From: UBA10427 sp003500135
GTDB taxonomy: Bacteria > Bacteroidota > Bacteroidia > Cytophagales > Cyclobacteriaceae
Assembly (NCBI GenBank): GCA_963966275.1
Contig: CAWZYQ010000100.1
Location: 1-14,529, forward strand
Reading direction: 5' to 3'
Length of the DNA stretch: 14,529 nt
A program made the translations under genes and the position numbers. Of this stretch, positions 1 through 8,675 are shown in pieces. Numbering within the stretch: the first letter of the stretch is position 1; each line of letters opens with the position of its first letter. The notes under the pieces are model-generated. The model made no database searches, was not told the origin of the DNA, and saw only the letters and a program-made list of their open reading frames with translations.

Positions 1-29
1 TTCTAATGCAGAAACATTAAACTACAACC

Positions 30-56
30 AAAAGGGGCCTTGGCGCCCCTTTTTTT
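30..56 (+). terminator. Rho-independent terminator of an upstream gene
   Basis: A 9-bp perfect stem (AAAAGGGGC at 30-38, GCCCCTTTT at 45-53) with a 6-nt loop is followed by a run of T up to 56. The T tract lies on the plus-strand 3' side, so it most likely ends a plus-strand gene that lies left of the window. Confidence 0.85.
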
Positions 57-121
57 ATGGTCAAAACTATATCGATTGTTTTTTAAGGACCACTTATCTA
101 ACTTGACCCCAATCAAAAAAT

Positions 122-946
122 ATGATCATGATCCGTGCATTACTACTCACCATGATAATGTTACCAGCGCTTGCCCAATCACAATCAACATCTGATACAA
201 CCCTGTTGAATATTAATTATTATCCCGATTCAATCAATTTAAGAGAAGATTATTATTTTCGCGATAGGTGTGTGCTGGATTTATACCTTCCCAAAGATTC
301 AGTTGGTTTTGCCACGGTTGTCTGGTTTCATGGAGGAGGGTTAACCGGTGGTGAAAAAGAAATACCAAAAGCGCTAAAGGAAAAAGGCATTGCCGTTGCA
401 GGGGTGAATTATCGCTTGTCGCCAAATGTAAAACCACCAGAGTGGATTAAAGATGCTGCCGCAGCAGTAGCTTGGGTGATGCAAAATATTGATAAATACG
501 GAGGTGATAGAAATCTCATTTTTATCTCAGGCCGTTCCGCAGGCGGGTATTTGTCGAGCATGGTGGTATTAGACAAAAGTTGGCTAAAAGAGTTTGGCCA
601 AACACCGGATGAACTGGCGGGATGCATACCTTTTAGTGGTCATGCCATTACGCATTTTACTATAAGAAAAGAACGGGGTATAGCAGGCACAAAGCCTTTG
701 ATTGATGAACTTGCACCACTTTATCATGTACGGAAGGATGCACCACCCTTTCTCCTGATCACCGGTGACCGGGAGCTCGAAATATTGGGGCGTTATGAAG
801 AAAATGCCTACTTCTATCGAATGATGAAAGTTGTCGGCCATCAAGATATTGATTTACTTGAGCTTGATGGCTATGATCACGGCATGGCATCTCCTGCGTA
901 TCCATTATTATTGAATTTTATAAAACGTATTATTGAAAATCATTAA
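122..946 (+). CDS. Secreted alpha/beta-hydrolase (esterase/lipase-like)
   Basis: A 274-residue alpha/beta-hydrolase of the HSL / BD-FAE-like esterase type, predicted to hydrolyse a carboxylic ester; the substrate is unknown. The N-terminus is a signal peptide with a hydrophobic core (residues 4-17) and an ALA|Q cleavage site near 18. An HGGG oxyanion-hole motif is at 70-73. The nucleophile elbow GRSAGG puts the catalytic Ser at 139, and the likely acid and base are Asp216 (in TGDRE) and His253 (in YDHGM). Length and triad order are normal, so it looks intact. It stands alone on the plus strand, convergent with the sulfatase remnant. A role in deacylating glycans or other extracellular esters is inferred only from secretion and from the neighbouring sulfatase and DUF6807 genes. 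Confidence 0.88.
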   Translation: MIMIRALLLTMIMLPALAQSQSTSDTTLLNINYYPDSINLREDYYFRDRCVLDLYLPKDSVGFATVVWFHGGGLTGGEKEIPKALKEKGIAVAGVNYRLSPNVKPPEWIKDAAAAVAWVMQNIDKYGGDRNLIFISGRSAGGYLSSMVVLDKSWLKEFGQTPDELAGCIPFSGHAITHFTIRKERGIAGTKPLIDELAPLYHVRKDAPPFLLITGDRELEILGRYEENAYFYRMMKVVGHQDIDLLELDGYDHGMASPAYPLLLNFIKRIIENH

Positions 947-1102
947 ACCTGGAACTTCAAATAGAAATCAATCTTTGTGTTGATACCTAATTATTCCGTG
1001 CTTTCCATAATATCAGACGATTAAGATGCTGGCATTCTAATTCGTTCTATTAATTAAAAGGATTAGAATTCCGCACTGAATTTATATCGAGCCTTTAGAA
1101 AC

Positions 1103-2721
1103 TTACCAACCATACTTCTCCAGTTCAGCGTTGTGGTCTTTCAAAATTTCGAGCTGTTTTTGCCTTTCCTCAGCTTTTTACAAACTATCGAGGCTGTTCC
1201 AGTCCTCTAAAAACAAATCGTAGGTAGGCAAGCCTTTCATGGCGTAACACGGCGCTTGATAGTAAATTGTCGTGTACCCAGTCAGCCATGGGTCGTTTGT
1301 GGCCAAAAGATATTCATATAATGTGGTTTGCAATTTTTCTTTTACACACCTGAATTCCTCCTTATCGGCCAGATTTGATAAGTTAAAAGGGTCAGCTTTT
1401 ACATTGTAAAGTTCAAATTCGGGTCGCTTGCCGAAAACAAGTTTGAAAAGTGCACTATCCCGGGTGAATCTGGCTTTTAGAAGCTCCGTTTTTGCACGGC
1501 CACCGTCAGCGTCCCCGAAAGGATAAAGGTCCCAATGATAAAAGGCATCAATATGCCCGGCCGGCCACATATCGGGAAATAAATTGTGAATGAGGGGATG
1601 GTCATCCATATGAATGGCTCTCGAGGCCGCCATTTGACCACCGGGATGTACCCAGGCATGTCGCTCATTATGAGTAACTACAAAATCTCTATTTGCCTTT
1701 TGTTCAGAAGATTTTTCCGGCACAATAAGCGGTAAAAAGCTTTTTCGAGACGTTTCATAGGGTATAAAAACTCCGGCAGCATCCAGGAAAGTGGGGGCAA
1801 TATCTGCTAGGCTAATATATTCGTTTATTTCAACAGCCTCTTTTATCTTATCGCCCCACCAAGCGATCAAAGGCATATGAGCGCCTTATCCGTACAAGTT
1901 TGACTTTGCACGTGGAAAAGGCATGCCATTGTCGGATGTTACGATTACGAAGGTATTGCCAGGCTTGCCCAGTGAACCGAGATGATTTAAAACAAGCCCT
2001 ATATTTTTGTCGAACCATTCGATTTCAAAAAGGAAATCGGCTATGTCAGATCGGGTTAGCTCATTGTCTATTAAAAACTTAGGTACGTCAATATTATTTG
2101 GATTTTTGCCACTTTTTTACCAATACCTTCTACATAAGGACGATGTGGTTCGATGGTTCCCATCCAAAAGCAAAAAAGGCTGGTCATTGGGAAGGCTATC
2201 TATGAAAGATTTGAAATTTGCAACATAATTGACATTATAAATTTGCCCATCAATTCCATATTCCTCAAAAGGAATATGCTTGATTTCATTGTAACTGTAC
2301 CCGGCAGGATTATGGCTGCGACCGGCATCTTCAATATTTCCTGGGCCCCATCCCTTACCGGTAAAACCAGTAAAATAGCCTTCTTCATCCAAAATATCGG
2401 GATAGGTTTGAAATCCCGATGGTAAAAACCACATAATACGGCGCCTTCTTTGAGTTCATAACCATTTCTTCCGGTAAGTATGGCGGCCCTTGACGGAGAG
2501 CAGGAAGGTGCAGCACAATAAGCATTCGTAAAATATACACCTGTATTGATCAGCTTATCGATGTTCAGAGTTTGAACTTCAGGAAAGCCATCGTGGCTCA
2601 TATGACTAAAACTCATATCATCTGCAATAAAGAGTAAGATATTGGGCTTTTTATATCTTTGTTCTTTTGTCGAACAACCTATTAGCAGATATAGAAATAT
2701 TAGAAAATGAATATTTTTCAT
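1103..2721 (-). pseudogene. Decayed lipoprotein sulfatase (formylglycine-type, S1 family)
   Basis: Three reading frames read in order rebuild a full-length sulfatase. The start at 2721 gives a lipoprotein signal peptide with lipobox LLIGC (Cys16); the in-frame ATG at 2760 would push this leader inward. Next come the metal-site pair ADD (34-35), the formylglycine motif CSPSR (Cys74), IEPHRPY, TSDNG, and a C-terminal part ending near WNSLDSL. I see five lesions: a T-run shortened by one near 2424-2428 (minus strand T5, T6 expected), a T-run lengthened by one at 2172-2177, an A-run shortened by one at 2113-2118, a TAA replacing Tyr in NLYG*GAHMPL (1886-1888), and a TAA after LDSL (1178-1180). 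After the last stop, a protein-like tail (KAEERQKQLEILKDH...) runs to a final stop at 1103-1105. The parent resembles N-sulfoglucosamine-sulfohydrolase-like bacterial sulfatases; that subfamily call is a guess. All three indels are in homopolymers and could be read errors, but the two stops are substitutions. Confidence 0.85.
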
Positions 2722-2840
2722 AAAGGCTACGGGGTTATTTATAAAATCAATTCTTTTCAACTTGAAAATAGGGCTTTCAGATCATGAAAAAGTGTAAAAT
2801 CGTTCTTTTTAGGAACATTAAACCTGTTCAGCTTTTTAAT

Positions 2841-3428
2841 TTATGCTCTATATTCCATGTATTTCATGGTTTTTTGTGCCACCACTTCTCCATTTATTTC
2901 TTTTACCAGGTGAAGGGCAAGATCTATACCTGCTGCTATCCCGGCTGAGGAATATATGTGGCCATCTCCTGTAAATCGCTTATCTTTCACAGGTTTGCCC
3001 GTAGGAACTATTTCTTTCATGTCATTGTATACTTCGTGGTGGGTGCAATAGGTTTTTCCATCAAGCCAACCTAATTTACCGAGTATTCTGGCGCCACTGC
3101 AAACGGACATGGTGATTTCAACAGTCGACTGAATTCGTCGAAGCCAATCCATTACCCTTTGATCATTCATTAACGATTTGGTACCTTCTCCACCGGGAAT
3201 CACCAGTATATTAATAAATGGTACCGTCTGGATTCCGTAGGTAGGATTAATACTTAACCCATTGATGGCTGAAATCGCCTTGGGTGTTTTGGCTACCGTA
3301 AATACATTGAAAAGTTCATACTGATGAAGCTCCGATGCGACTGAAAACACCTCGAAAGGACCCGCAAAGTCCAGGGCCTCAACCTGATCAAACAGAAGTA
3401 TACCGACATTTTTTTTCATGTTGATCAA
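2841..3428 (-). CDS. DJ-1/PfpI family protein (isonitrile-hydratase-like)
   Basis: A 195-residue single-domain class I glutamine amidotransferase-like protein of the DJ-1/PfpI superfamily. VGILLFDQVEALDFAGPFEVF at the N-terminus (around 8-28) and the nucleophile elbow SVCSGA with Cys110 resemble isonitrile hydratase InhA and the N-terminal domain of GlxA-type AraC regulators. PGGEG is at 79-83 and Asp20 is at the position used for catalysis in InhA-like proteins. No helix-turn-helix domain follows, so it is not a regulator of the GlxA kind. The actual substrate is unknown; isonitrile hydration, glyoxalase-like and protein-repair activities all occur in this superfamily. A second in-frame ATG three codons downstream (3419) is an equally plausible start. 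It lies between the sulfatase remnant and the DUF6807 gene on the same strand; no operon signal is clear. Confidence 0.85.
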   Translation of the reverse strand: MINMKKNVGILLFDQVEALDFAGPFEVFSVASELHQYELFNVFTVAKTPKAISAINGLSINPTYGIQTVPFINILVIPGGEGTKSLMNDQRVMDWLRRIQSTVEITMSVCSGARILGKLGWLDGKTYCTHHEVYNDMKEIVPTGKPVKDKRFTGDGHIYSSAGIAAGIDLALHLVKEINGEVVAQKTMKYMEYRA

Positions 3429-3463
3429 TTTAAAAATTATTTATGCTTTGAAAAAAGCATTCA

Positions 3464-4414
3464 TCATTCTTTACGTATTGTGTCTAAATCCTGAAATTTT
3501 TCAATTTGGTTTTGCACTAATTTATAGGGGGTGTTTTTATTGAACAATATCAGGCCGTATTTCAATATCAAAGGTTCGTGTTCATAAATCCGGACTGCAT
3601 TTTTACCCGGGAAAACCACATTTTGCATACTTCCCTTACTCCTCAGGATCCATTTTTGTTTTTTATTTGGGTATTCCGGGTGTGTTATTAATATCAATTG
3701 CGTGGGAATGGCGCTTACCCTTCCAAGCTCTCCTTTGACTTTGAGCCAATCTCCTCCACTAACAGCCTCATTTTTAGGGATTAGTAGTTTTTGCTGATCG
3801 TAAAATTGCACATTTTCAGGCAAGATTAAGCGTATCGAAAACCCTCCATATCCTTTTTCATCCTGAGAGCCTGCGATGTTTACAGAATCAGTCAGGGCTT
3901 TTAATTGAATTTCGAAATCCATCCTTCGAAGTCGTTGATGAGGTTGGGAAACCCTTACCAGACAAGTTTCCTCGACAATATCTAAGGCTTTTCCATTATC
4001 TTTTAAAATTCTCCATACGACATTGGTATTCAAAATAGCGTACTTTTCATTGGTATTGGAAGTTGTATTATTTACAATCCATTCAATATTTTTAATATCC
4101 CAACCATCTGCCACTTTTTTACCTCCAAGTAATAATTCGTGCCAGGCCCAGAACACTCCTCTATGGTGAGGGTGATCCGGCGGGACATCCTTAGTTAAAA
4201 TGTCTCCCTTTAAACCATATAGCGGATGGAAATAGTGTGCCCTTCCATACTTTCCTTCTTCTGATTTTAAATTTCTTTGATAGAACAATACTCTATCTCC
4301 ACTTTCCATTAGCAATATACCATCCGGGCTTAGTTCGAATTTAAAGTCCTGGGCTGCCAGTACATTCAAAATGAAGAACAGATTAATTGTTGAAAGAAAA
4401 GTTTTTTTATCCAT
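3464..4414 (-). CDS. Secreted DUF6807 (PmoA-named) family protein
   Basis: A 316-residue protein with a signal peptide (hydrophobic residues about 9-20, AQ-type cleavage near 21-22) and the DUF6807 hallmark: PLYGLKGDILTKDVPPDHPHHRGVFWAWHE around 65-93, with the histidine-rich HPHHRG at 81-86. Databases often label this family 'methane oxygenase PmoA', but it has no resemblance to membrane methane monooxygenase. Its members are common in Bacteroidota and Planctomycetota beside glycan- and sugar-catabolism genes, and their biochemical function is not settled as far as I know. Here it sits near a sulfatase remnant and a secreted esterase, which fits an old polysaccharide-degradation neighbourhood. 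It diverges from the small membrane-protein gene at 4473 across only 58 bp, so that gap should hold promoters for both. Confidence 0.85.
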   Translation of the reverse strand: MDKKTFLSTINLFFILNVLAAQDFKFELSPDGILLMESGDRVLFYQRNLKSEEGKYGRAHYFHPLYGLKGDILTKDVPPDHPHHRGVFWAWHELLLGGKKVADGWDIKNIEWIVNNTTSNTNEKYAILNTNVVWRILKDNGKALDIVEETCLVRVSQPHQRLRRMDFEIQLKALTDSVNIAGSQDEKGYGGFSIRLILPENVQFYDQQKLLIPKNEAVSGGDWLKVKGELGRVSAIPTQLILITHPEYPNKKQKWILRSKGSMQNVVFPGKNAVRIYEHEPLILKYGLILFNKNTPYKLVQNQIEKFQDLDTIRKE

Positions 4415-4472
4415 TTCGTAGAAAAATATTGATCTGATTCATAGTTTTAATATAAATAATCTATTGTTTATT

Positions 4473-4754
4473 ATGTCCGGTGGGATAGGTTTTTCCAGAA
4501 TGATGCAACAGCTTTACCGCAACAATCGAGAGTTGCTTCAAAATGTTTCTTCAGGCCACTTTAAAAAAGTAAAAAATACATTTAAGGGTTCCTTTAAAAA
4601 ATCTTTATTGCGTAGATCAAATCCTGCTGAACTTCAGAAAATTAAAGAAAGATCCGAAAGGATCATGAACCGCAGGGAGGTTGTTATGTGGGCAGTTCTA
4701 TTGATCCTAATAGCTTTAACGATTGGCCTGATGATACGCTATTTCAGATATTAA
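4473..4754 (+). CDS. Small single-pass membrane protein, unknown function
   Basis: A 93-residue protein if started at ATG 4473; the upstream in-frame codon at 4464 is TTG and is less likely. The first 70 residues are strongly basic and predicted helical (FKKVKNTFKGSFKKSLLRR, then a charged KIKERSERIMNRRE segment). They are followed by one hydrophobic segment, MWAVLLILIALTIGLMI, and a short RYFRY tail. This is the layout of a C-tail-anchored inner-membrane protein with a positive cytoplasmic domain. I do not recognise a family. It looks like a conserved-type small Bacteroidota membrane protein and not a chance ORF, because it is flanked by a clean divergent promoter gap and a strong terminator and has a coherent composition. 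Confidence 0.7.
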   Translation: MSGGIGFSRMMQQLYRNNRELLQNVSSGHFKKVKNTFKGSFKKSLLRRSNPAELQKIKERSERIMNRREVVMWAVLLILIALTIGLMIRYFRY

Positions 4755-4805
4755 AGACATCCGGTTTTATTTGGTTGCAGGATATTTTATGATTGTGTTA
4801 ACCAA

Positions 4806-4840
4806 AAAGAGGCCGTCGATCGACGGCCTCTTTGAATTTT
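4806..4840. terminator. Bidirectional terminator between convergent genes
   Basis: A near-perfect inverted repeat: AAAGAGGCCGTCG (4806-4818), AT, CGACGGCCTCTTT (4821-4833). In the plus direction it is followed by TTTGAATTTTT; in the minus direction by TTTTTGG. It sits between the convergent small membrane-protein gene (+) and ppdK (-) and can end both transcripts. It is the natural 3' end of the hox-ppdK run. Confidence 0.9.
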
Positions 4841-4865
4841 TAAAGGTTTAAGAAATAAGAAATGT

Positions 4866-7637
4866 TTACAGTTGTGCTTGAGCAGCGGCTAACCGTGCAA
4901 TTGGCACCCTGTATGGAGAACAACTAACGTAATCGAGTCCCACTTCTCCAAAGAAGGTTACTGATTTCGGATCTCCACCATGTTCACCACAAATTCCTAA
5001 CTTAATCTTCTTATTGGTTTTTCTACCCGCTTCAACAGCAGTTTTCACGAGTTCACCAACACCTTTCTGGTCTAAAACCTGGAAAGGATCGGCTTCAAAT
5101 ATGCCTTTTTTCACATACTCGGGAAGGAATTTACCTGAATCATCCCGCGATAAACCGAGCGTAGTCTGGGTCAAGTCATTCGTTCCGAAACTAAAGAATT
5201 CAGCAGATTTGGCAATTTCTCGTGCCCTAATAGCAGCGCTTGGTAATTCAATCATGGTACCGATCAAATAAGGTACATCCATCACATGCTTATCCATTAC
5301 TTCCTGAGCAGTTTTGCGAATCACGTCTTTTTGATTGTCAAGCTCCGCTACGCTAGTAATTAATGGCACCATTATTTCTGGTTTAGCGTCAATGCCATGT
5401 CGCTTACATTGACAGGCTGCTTCAAAAATGGCCCTGGCCTGCATGGCGGTGAGTTCAGGGTACATAATTCCCAATCGACATCCACGTAGACCGAGCATTG
5501 GATTGAATTCAGTCATATTTTCGACTTTCTCACGTATTTTTTCGAGTTTCCGAATACGTGACAGTACCTTGTCAATTTCTTTGAGGTCATTGAGATTTTT
5601 GAGTTTCATTTTTAATGAAACCAATTCTTCAAAGAGTTCATGTCGGTTGGGTAAAAACTCGTGAAGAGGTGGATCCAGCGAACGAATTGTGACCGGATAT
5701 CCATCCATGGCTTCGAATATCTCCATGAAATCTTTTATTTGCATTGGCAATATTTTATCCAAAGCCTCTTGTCGACCCGCTTTATCTTCTGCCATGATCA
5801 TCTCACGTACGGCATCTATGCGATCTTCTTCGAAGAACATATGTTCTGTGCGGCAAAGGCCAATACCTTCCGCCCCGAATTCCCGTGCCAACCTTGCATC
5901 TTTACCGCTATCCGCATTGGTTCTTACACTCATTTTACGGATTTTATCCGCCCAACTCATCAGTTTTTTAAAGTTACCGGAAATTTGAGGCGCTATGGTG
6001 GCAATACTTCCTAAATAAACTTCACCTGTGGTACCATCGAGTGATATGTAGTCACCTTCTTTAATTAAATGGTCACCAACTTTGAATAGTTTATCATGAT
6101 AGCTGATATGTATTGCACTGCAACCTGCCACACAACACTTGCCCATACCTCGCGCTACTACAGCAGCGTGGCTGGTCATACCACCGCGGGCAGTTAAAAT
6201 CCCTTGTGCAGCATTCATTCCACCGATATCCTCGGGAGAGGTTTCAATGCGAACCAAAATCACCTTTTCACCTTTTTCTGTCCATTCCTCAGCATCATCG
6301 GCATGGAAAACCACTCTACCGGTTGCGGCGCCTGGAGAAGCAGGTAGTCCGGTTGCTATTTGTTCCTTTTGTGCTTTAGGATCAAAAGAAGGGTGAAGTA
6401 ACTGGTCCAGTTGTTCCGGTTGAATACGCTTCAATGCTTCTTTTTCGTCAATCATGCCATCATCGACCATTTCTACTGCAATGCGCAGGGCTGCAGCAGC
6501 TGTACGTTTACCATTTCTGGTTTGCAGCATCCAAAGCTTACCCTTTTCAATGGTAAACTCAATGTCTTGCATGTCTTTGTAGTGTTGCTCCAGTTTTTCA
6601 CGTATTTGCATCAACTGATCGTAAGCCTCGGGCATGCGGACCTCAAGTGTTACGTCCTGCTCATTCTTCTTGCCGAATCGATTGATAGATTGTGGTGTAC
6701 GTACGCCGGCAACAACGTCTTCGCCCTGTGCATTTAGCAGGTATTCGCCATAAAAATGATTTTCTCCGGTTGACGGGTTTCGTGTGAAAGCCACACCAGT
6801 TGCGGAATCGTTGCCCATATTTCCATAAACCATGGTTTGTACATTTACGGCTGTACCCCACTCATCGGGAATGCCATTCAATGCACGGTATTTTTTGGCA
6901 CGGTCGTTATTCCAGCTTTCAAAAACAGCTCTTATGGCTCCCCAAAGTTGTTCCATTGGGTCTTGGGGAAATACATTTCCGGTTCTTAACTGAATTGCCT
7001 TTTTAAAATCAGTTACCAAATCTTTTAAATCAGAGGTATTTAGTTCAATGTCAGATTGTATGCCTCTTTGATACTTCTTATGCTCAATTATTTCCTCAAA
7101 TGGATCACTATCCGTACGGGCAACTGGTCGAAGGCCCAGCACAACGTCTCCATACATTTGCACAAAGCGGCGATAGCTGTCCCATGCCAGGCGATTATTC
7201 TTATTGAGCTTGGCCATACTCTCAGCAATTTCATCATTAATGCCCAGGTTGAGCACGGTATCCATCATACCCGGCATTGATCTTCTTGCACCTGATCTTA
7301 CCGATAATAGAAGTGGATTTTTAGGATCGCCAAATTTACGACCCATTTCTTTTTCTATGTTTTTTAACGCGTCAAGTACCTGTTCTTTTAGCTCTTCAGG
7401 TAGCTTATTGTTATTCTCGTAGTAGTATGAACATACATCAGTACTAATTGTAAAACCCGGAGGTACCGGAATGCCTAAATTACACATCTCTGCGAGGTTG
7501 GCGCCTTTTCCACCAAGCAGGTTTTTCATGTCAGCTTTTCCTTCTGCGCCCTTTGCTTTAAAAGTGTACACCATCTTGGTGTTCTTCAATTTGCCATCGA
7601 GGTTTTTAGGCTTCTTTTCTATTGTGTCTGTTGCCAT
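4866..7637 (-). CDS. ppdK: Pyruvate, phosphate dikinase
   Basis: A cytoplasmic enzyme (EC 2.7.9.1) interconverting pyruvate + ATP + Pi and phosphoenolpyruvate + AMP + PPi. The N-terminal ATP-grasp domain is seen in LLGGKGANLAEM (40-51), PVPPGFTI (57-64) and LLSVRSGARRSMPGMMDT (110-127). The phosphohistidine domain has GGMTSHAAVVARG, with catalytic His490 and the neighbouring Thr488 that regulatory proteins phosphorylate in plants. The C-terminal PEP/pyruvate barrel shows LGLRGCRLGI (715-724), IGTMIELPSAA (792-802), FGTNDLTQTTLG (817-828) and the catalytic Cys883 in GICGEHGGDP. At 923 residues it is longer than the usual roughly 870-880. Part of the excess is a charged, probably coiled segment around 668-708 (LKMKLKNLNDLKEIDKV...) before FNPMLGLRG. 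It begins 20 bp after the DHODH-like gene and is the last gene of the hox run. This suggests anaerobic or PPi-linked use at the PEP/pyruvate node. Confidence 0.98.
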   Translation of the reverse strand: MATDTIEKKPKNLDGKLKNTKMVYTFKAKGAEGKADMKNLLGGKGANLAEMCNLGIPVPPGFTISTDVCSYYYENNNKLPEELKEQVLDALKNIEKEMGRKFGDPKNPLLLSVRSGARRSMPGMMDTVLNLGINDEIAESMAKLNKNNRLAWDSYRRFVQMYGDVVLGLRPVARTDSDPFEEIIEHKKYQRGIQSDIELNTSDLKDLVTDFKKAIQLRTGNVFPQDPMEQLWGAIRAVFESWNNDRAKKYRALNGIPDEWGTAVNVQTMVYGNMGNDSATGVAFTRNPSTGENHFYGEYLLNAQGEDVVAGVRTPQSINRFGKKNEQDVTLEVRMPEAYDQLMQIREKLEQHYKDMQDIEFTIEKGKLWMLQTRNGKRTAAAALRIAVEMVDDGMIDEKEALKRIQPEQLDQLLHPSFDPKAQKEQIATGLPASPGAATGRVVFHADDAEEWTEKGEKVILVRIETSPEDIGGMNAAQGILTARGGMTSHAAVVARGMGKCCVAGCSAIHISYHDKLFKVGDHLIKEGDYISLDGTTGEVYLGSIATIAPQISGNFKKLMSWADKIRKMSVRTNADSGKDARLAREFGAEGIGLCRTEHMFFEEDRIDAVREMIMAEDKAGRQEALDKILPMQIKDFMEIFEAMDGYPVTIRSLDPPLHEFLPNRHELFEELVSLKMKLKNLNDLKEIDKVLSRIRKLEKIREKVENMTEFNPMLGLRGCRLGIMYPELTAMQARAIFEAACQCKRHGIDAKPEIMVPLITSVAELDNQKDVIRKTAQEVMDKHVMDVPYLIGTMIELPSAAIRAREIAKSAEFFSFGTNDLTQTTLGLSRDDSGKFLPEYVKKGIFEADPFQVLDQKGVGELVKTAVEAGRKTNKKIKLGICGEHGGDPKSVTFFGEVGLDYVSCSPYRVPIARLAAAQAQL

Positions 7638-7645
7638 AATTTAAT

Positions 7646-7658
7646 TAAGTTAATTTAT
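7646..7658 (-). promoter_or_regulatory. Shared 13-nt leader before ppdK
   Basis: The minus-strand sequence ATAAATTAACTTA ends 8 nt before the ppdK ATG, and its first base overlaps the DHODH-like gene's stop codon. The identical 13-mer precedes the DHODH-like ATG (8676-8688). It occupies ribosome-binding-site distance, and there is no GA-rich Shine-Dalgarno motif. It may be an AT-rich, unstructured initiation region or a shared regulatory target; the function is inferred. Confidence 0.4.
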
Positions 7659-8668
7659 TAATCTGCGTCGTCGGTCTGTATGGGCGAAACCATTTGACCG
7701 CTAGTCTTCTTCATAAAATGAATTCTTTCCCAGGTAGCCGTATTGTATGGATCGCGATTAATTTCGCCTTTAAAATCCAAAAGGCTATTGTAGTTCATGT
7801 AATGCATGTATGACATTAAACCATCAGTAATTTCTTTCATATAGCCCATTCCCTGTTTATAGAGCACTGAGCATAGCTGTACCGCTGAAGCTCCGGCGAG
7901 GATCATTTTAATAGCTCCTTTATAGTCGTGTACTCCGGTAGAAGCTACCAGGTCACAGTTGAGGTTTCTGGATAACAGGCCAACCCACCTTAACGATTGC
8001 GTCATTTCTTCAGCGCCGCTCAGGGCATCGGAAGCTATCATTTTCAGTTTGAATATGTCAATATCTGGCCGATAAAAGCGATTGAAAAGTATTAGTCCCT
8101 GAACACCTTCGTGGCACAAAAGACTGGACATGCGTCTAATATTGGTAAAATAGGGGCTAAGCTTAATGCTGATAGGCAGTTTGCAGTTTTTTATTACCGC
8201 CTGCACAATTTTAAGATATTGTGATTCTATGGTTTCGCTATCGATGGCATCATCTTTTGGAAAAATACTAATATTGAGCTCCAGTGCGTCAGCGCCTGCA
8301 TTTTCAATGTCATAAGCGTATTTTGGCCAGTCTTCATGGGTAATGCAATTTATACTGGCAATCACTGGGATACCAACCTCTTTTTTACAATTACGAATAA
8401 ATTGAAGGTAATCCTCTTTACCACCAGTTTTGCTAATGTCGTTTATGTGTTGAATAGCTTCAGGGTACCATTGGTACATTTCTTCTTGTTGGATCAGATG
8501 ATCGGGGTCTGCTGTTATTTGTTCTTCGTAAAGCGACTTCAATACCACGGCCCCGGCGCCTTTCTTTTCACATTTTTTAACGTTTTTTACCGTTCCTGTT
8601 AAGGTGGAGCTTCCGACGATCAAGGGGTTGCGTAATGGTAGCCCCATAAATGTGGTATTGAGTTTCAT
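7658..8668 (-). CDS. Dihydroorotate dehydrogenase-like FMN oxidoreductase
   Basis: A 336-residue TIM-barrel flavoprotein of the DHODH superfamily. It resembles class 1A DHODH in the N-terminal GLPLRNPLIVGSSTLTG (9-25), Lys44 in VVLKSLYEEQ, Asn132 in LELNIS, and SIKLSPYF with Lys169 (compare VKLPPYF). The C-terminal phosphate-binding part is STGVHDYKGAIKMILAGASAVQLCS (243-267). The catalytic loop, NLSCPN in true class 1A enzymes, reads NISIFPKDD here, so the catalytic Cys is absent and no obvious Ser replaces it at the same place. It is therefore probably not the pyrimidine enzyme PyrD but an FMN protein with another substrate. It lies between hoxW (36-bp gap) and ppdK (20-bp gap) and probably belongs to the hydrogenase transcript. 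From memory and unverified: similar DHODH-like genes lie near pyruvate:ferredoxin oxidoreductase genes in some cyanobacteria, which would fit a fermentation redox role. Confidence 0.85.
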   Translation of the reverse strand: MKLNTTFMGLPLRNPLIVGSSTLTGTVKNVKKCEKKGAGAVVLKSLYEEQITADPDHLIQQEEMYQWYPEAIQHINDISKTGGKEDYLQFIRNCKKEVGIPVIASINCITHEDWPKYAYDIENAGADALELNISIFPKDDAIDSETIESQYLKIVQAVIKNCKLPISIKLSPYFTNIRRMSSLLCHEGVQGLILFNRFYRPDIDIFKLKMIASDALSGAEEMTQSLRWVGLLSRNLNCDLVASTGVHDYKGAIKMILAGASAVQLCSVLYKQGMGYMKEITDGLMSYMHYMNYNSLLDFKGEINRDPYNTATWERIHFMKKTSGQMVSPIQTDDAD

Positions 8669-8675
8669 AATGTAA

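Noticed and set aside
76..105. Possible Bacteroidota promoter (TTG, 20 nt, TAACTTG) before the hydrolase
   Set aside because: It is an imperfect -7 match and would leave a leader of only about ten bases before the ATG at 122.
1031..1075. Inverted repeat ATTCTAAT / ATTAGAAT between the hydrolase and the sulfatase remnant
   Set aside because: Only 8 AT-rich bp with a long loop and no T tract; it may be chance and is not convincing as a terminator or operator.
1886..1888. Stop-codon readthrough of the sulfatase by an unusual tRNA from the array
   Set aside because: Neither anticodon register (GTC or CCC) reads TAA, and the gene also carries three frameshifts, so decay is the simpler account.
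3464..4414. Methane oxygenase (PmoA)
   Set aside because: Only the database name of the DUF6807 family suggests this. The protein is secreted, soluble and has none of the membrane helices of particulate methane monooxygenase.
7658..8668. pyrD, dihydroorotate dehydrogenase of pyrimidine synthesis
   Set aside because: The catalytic Cys/Ser loop is not conserved and no other pyrimidine gene is nearby.
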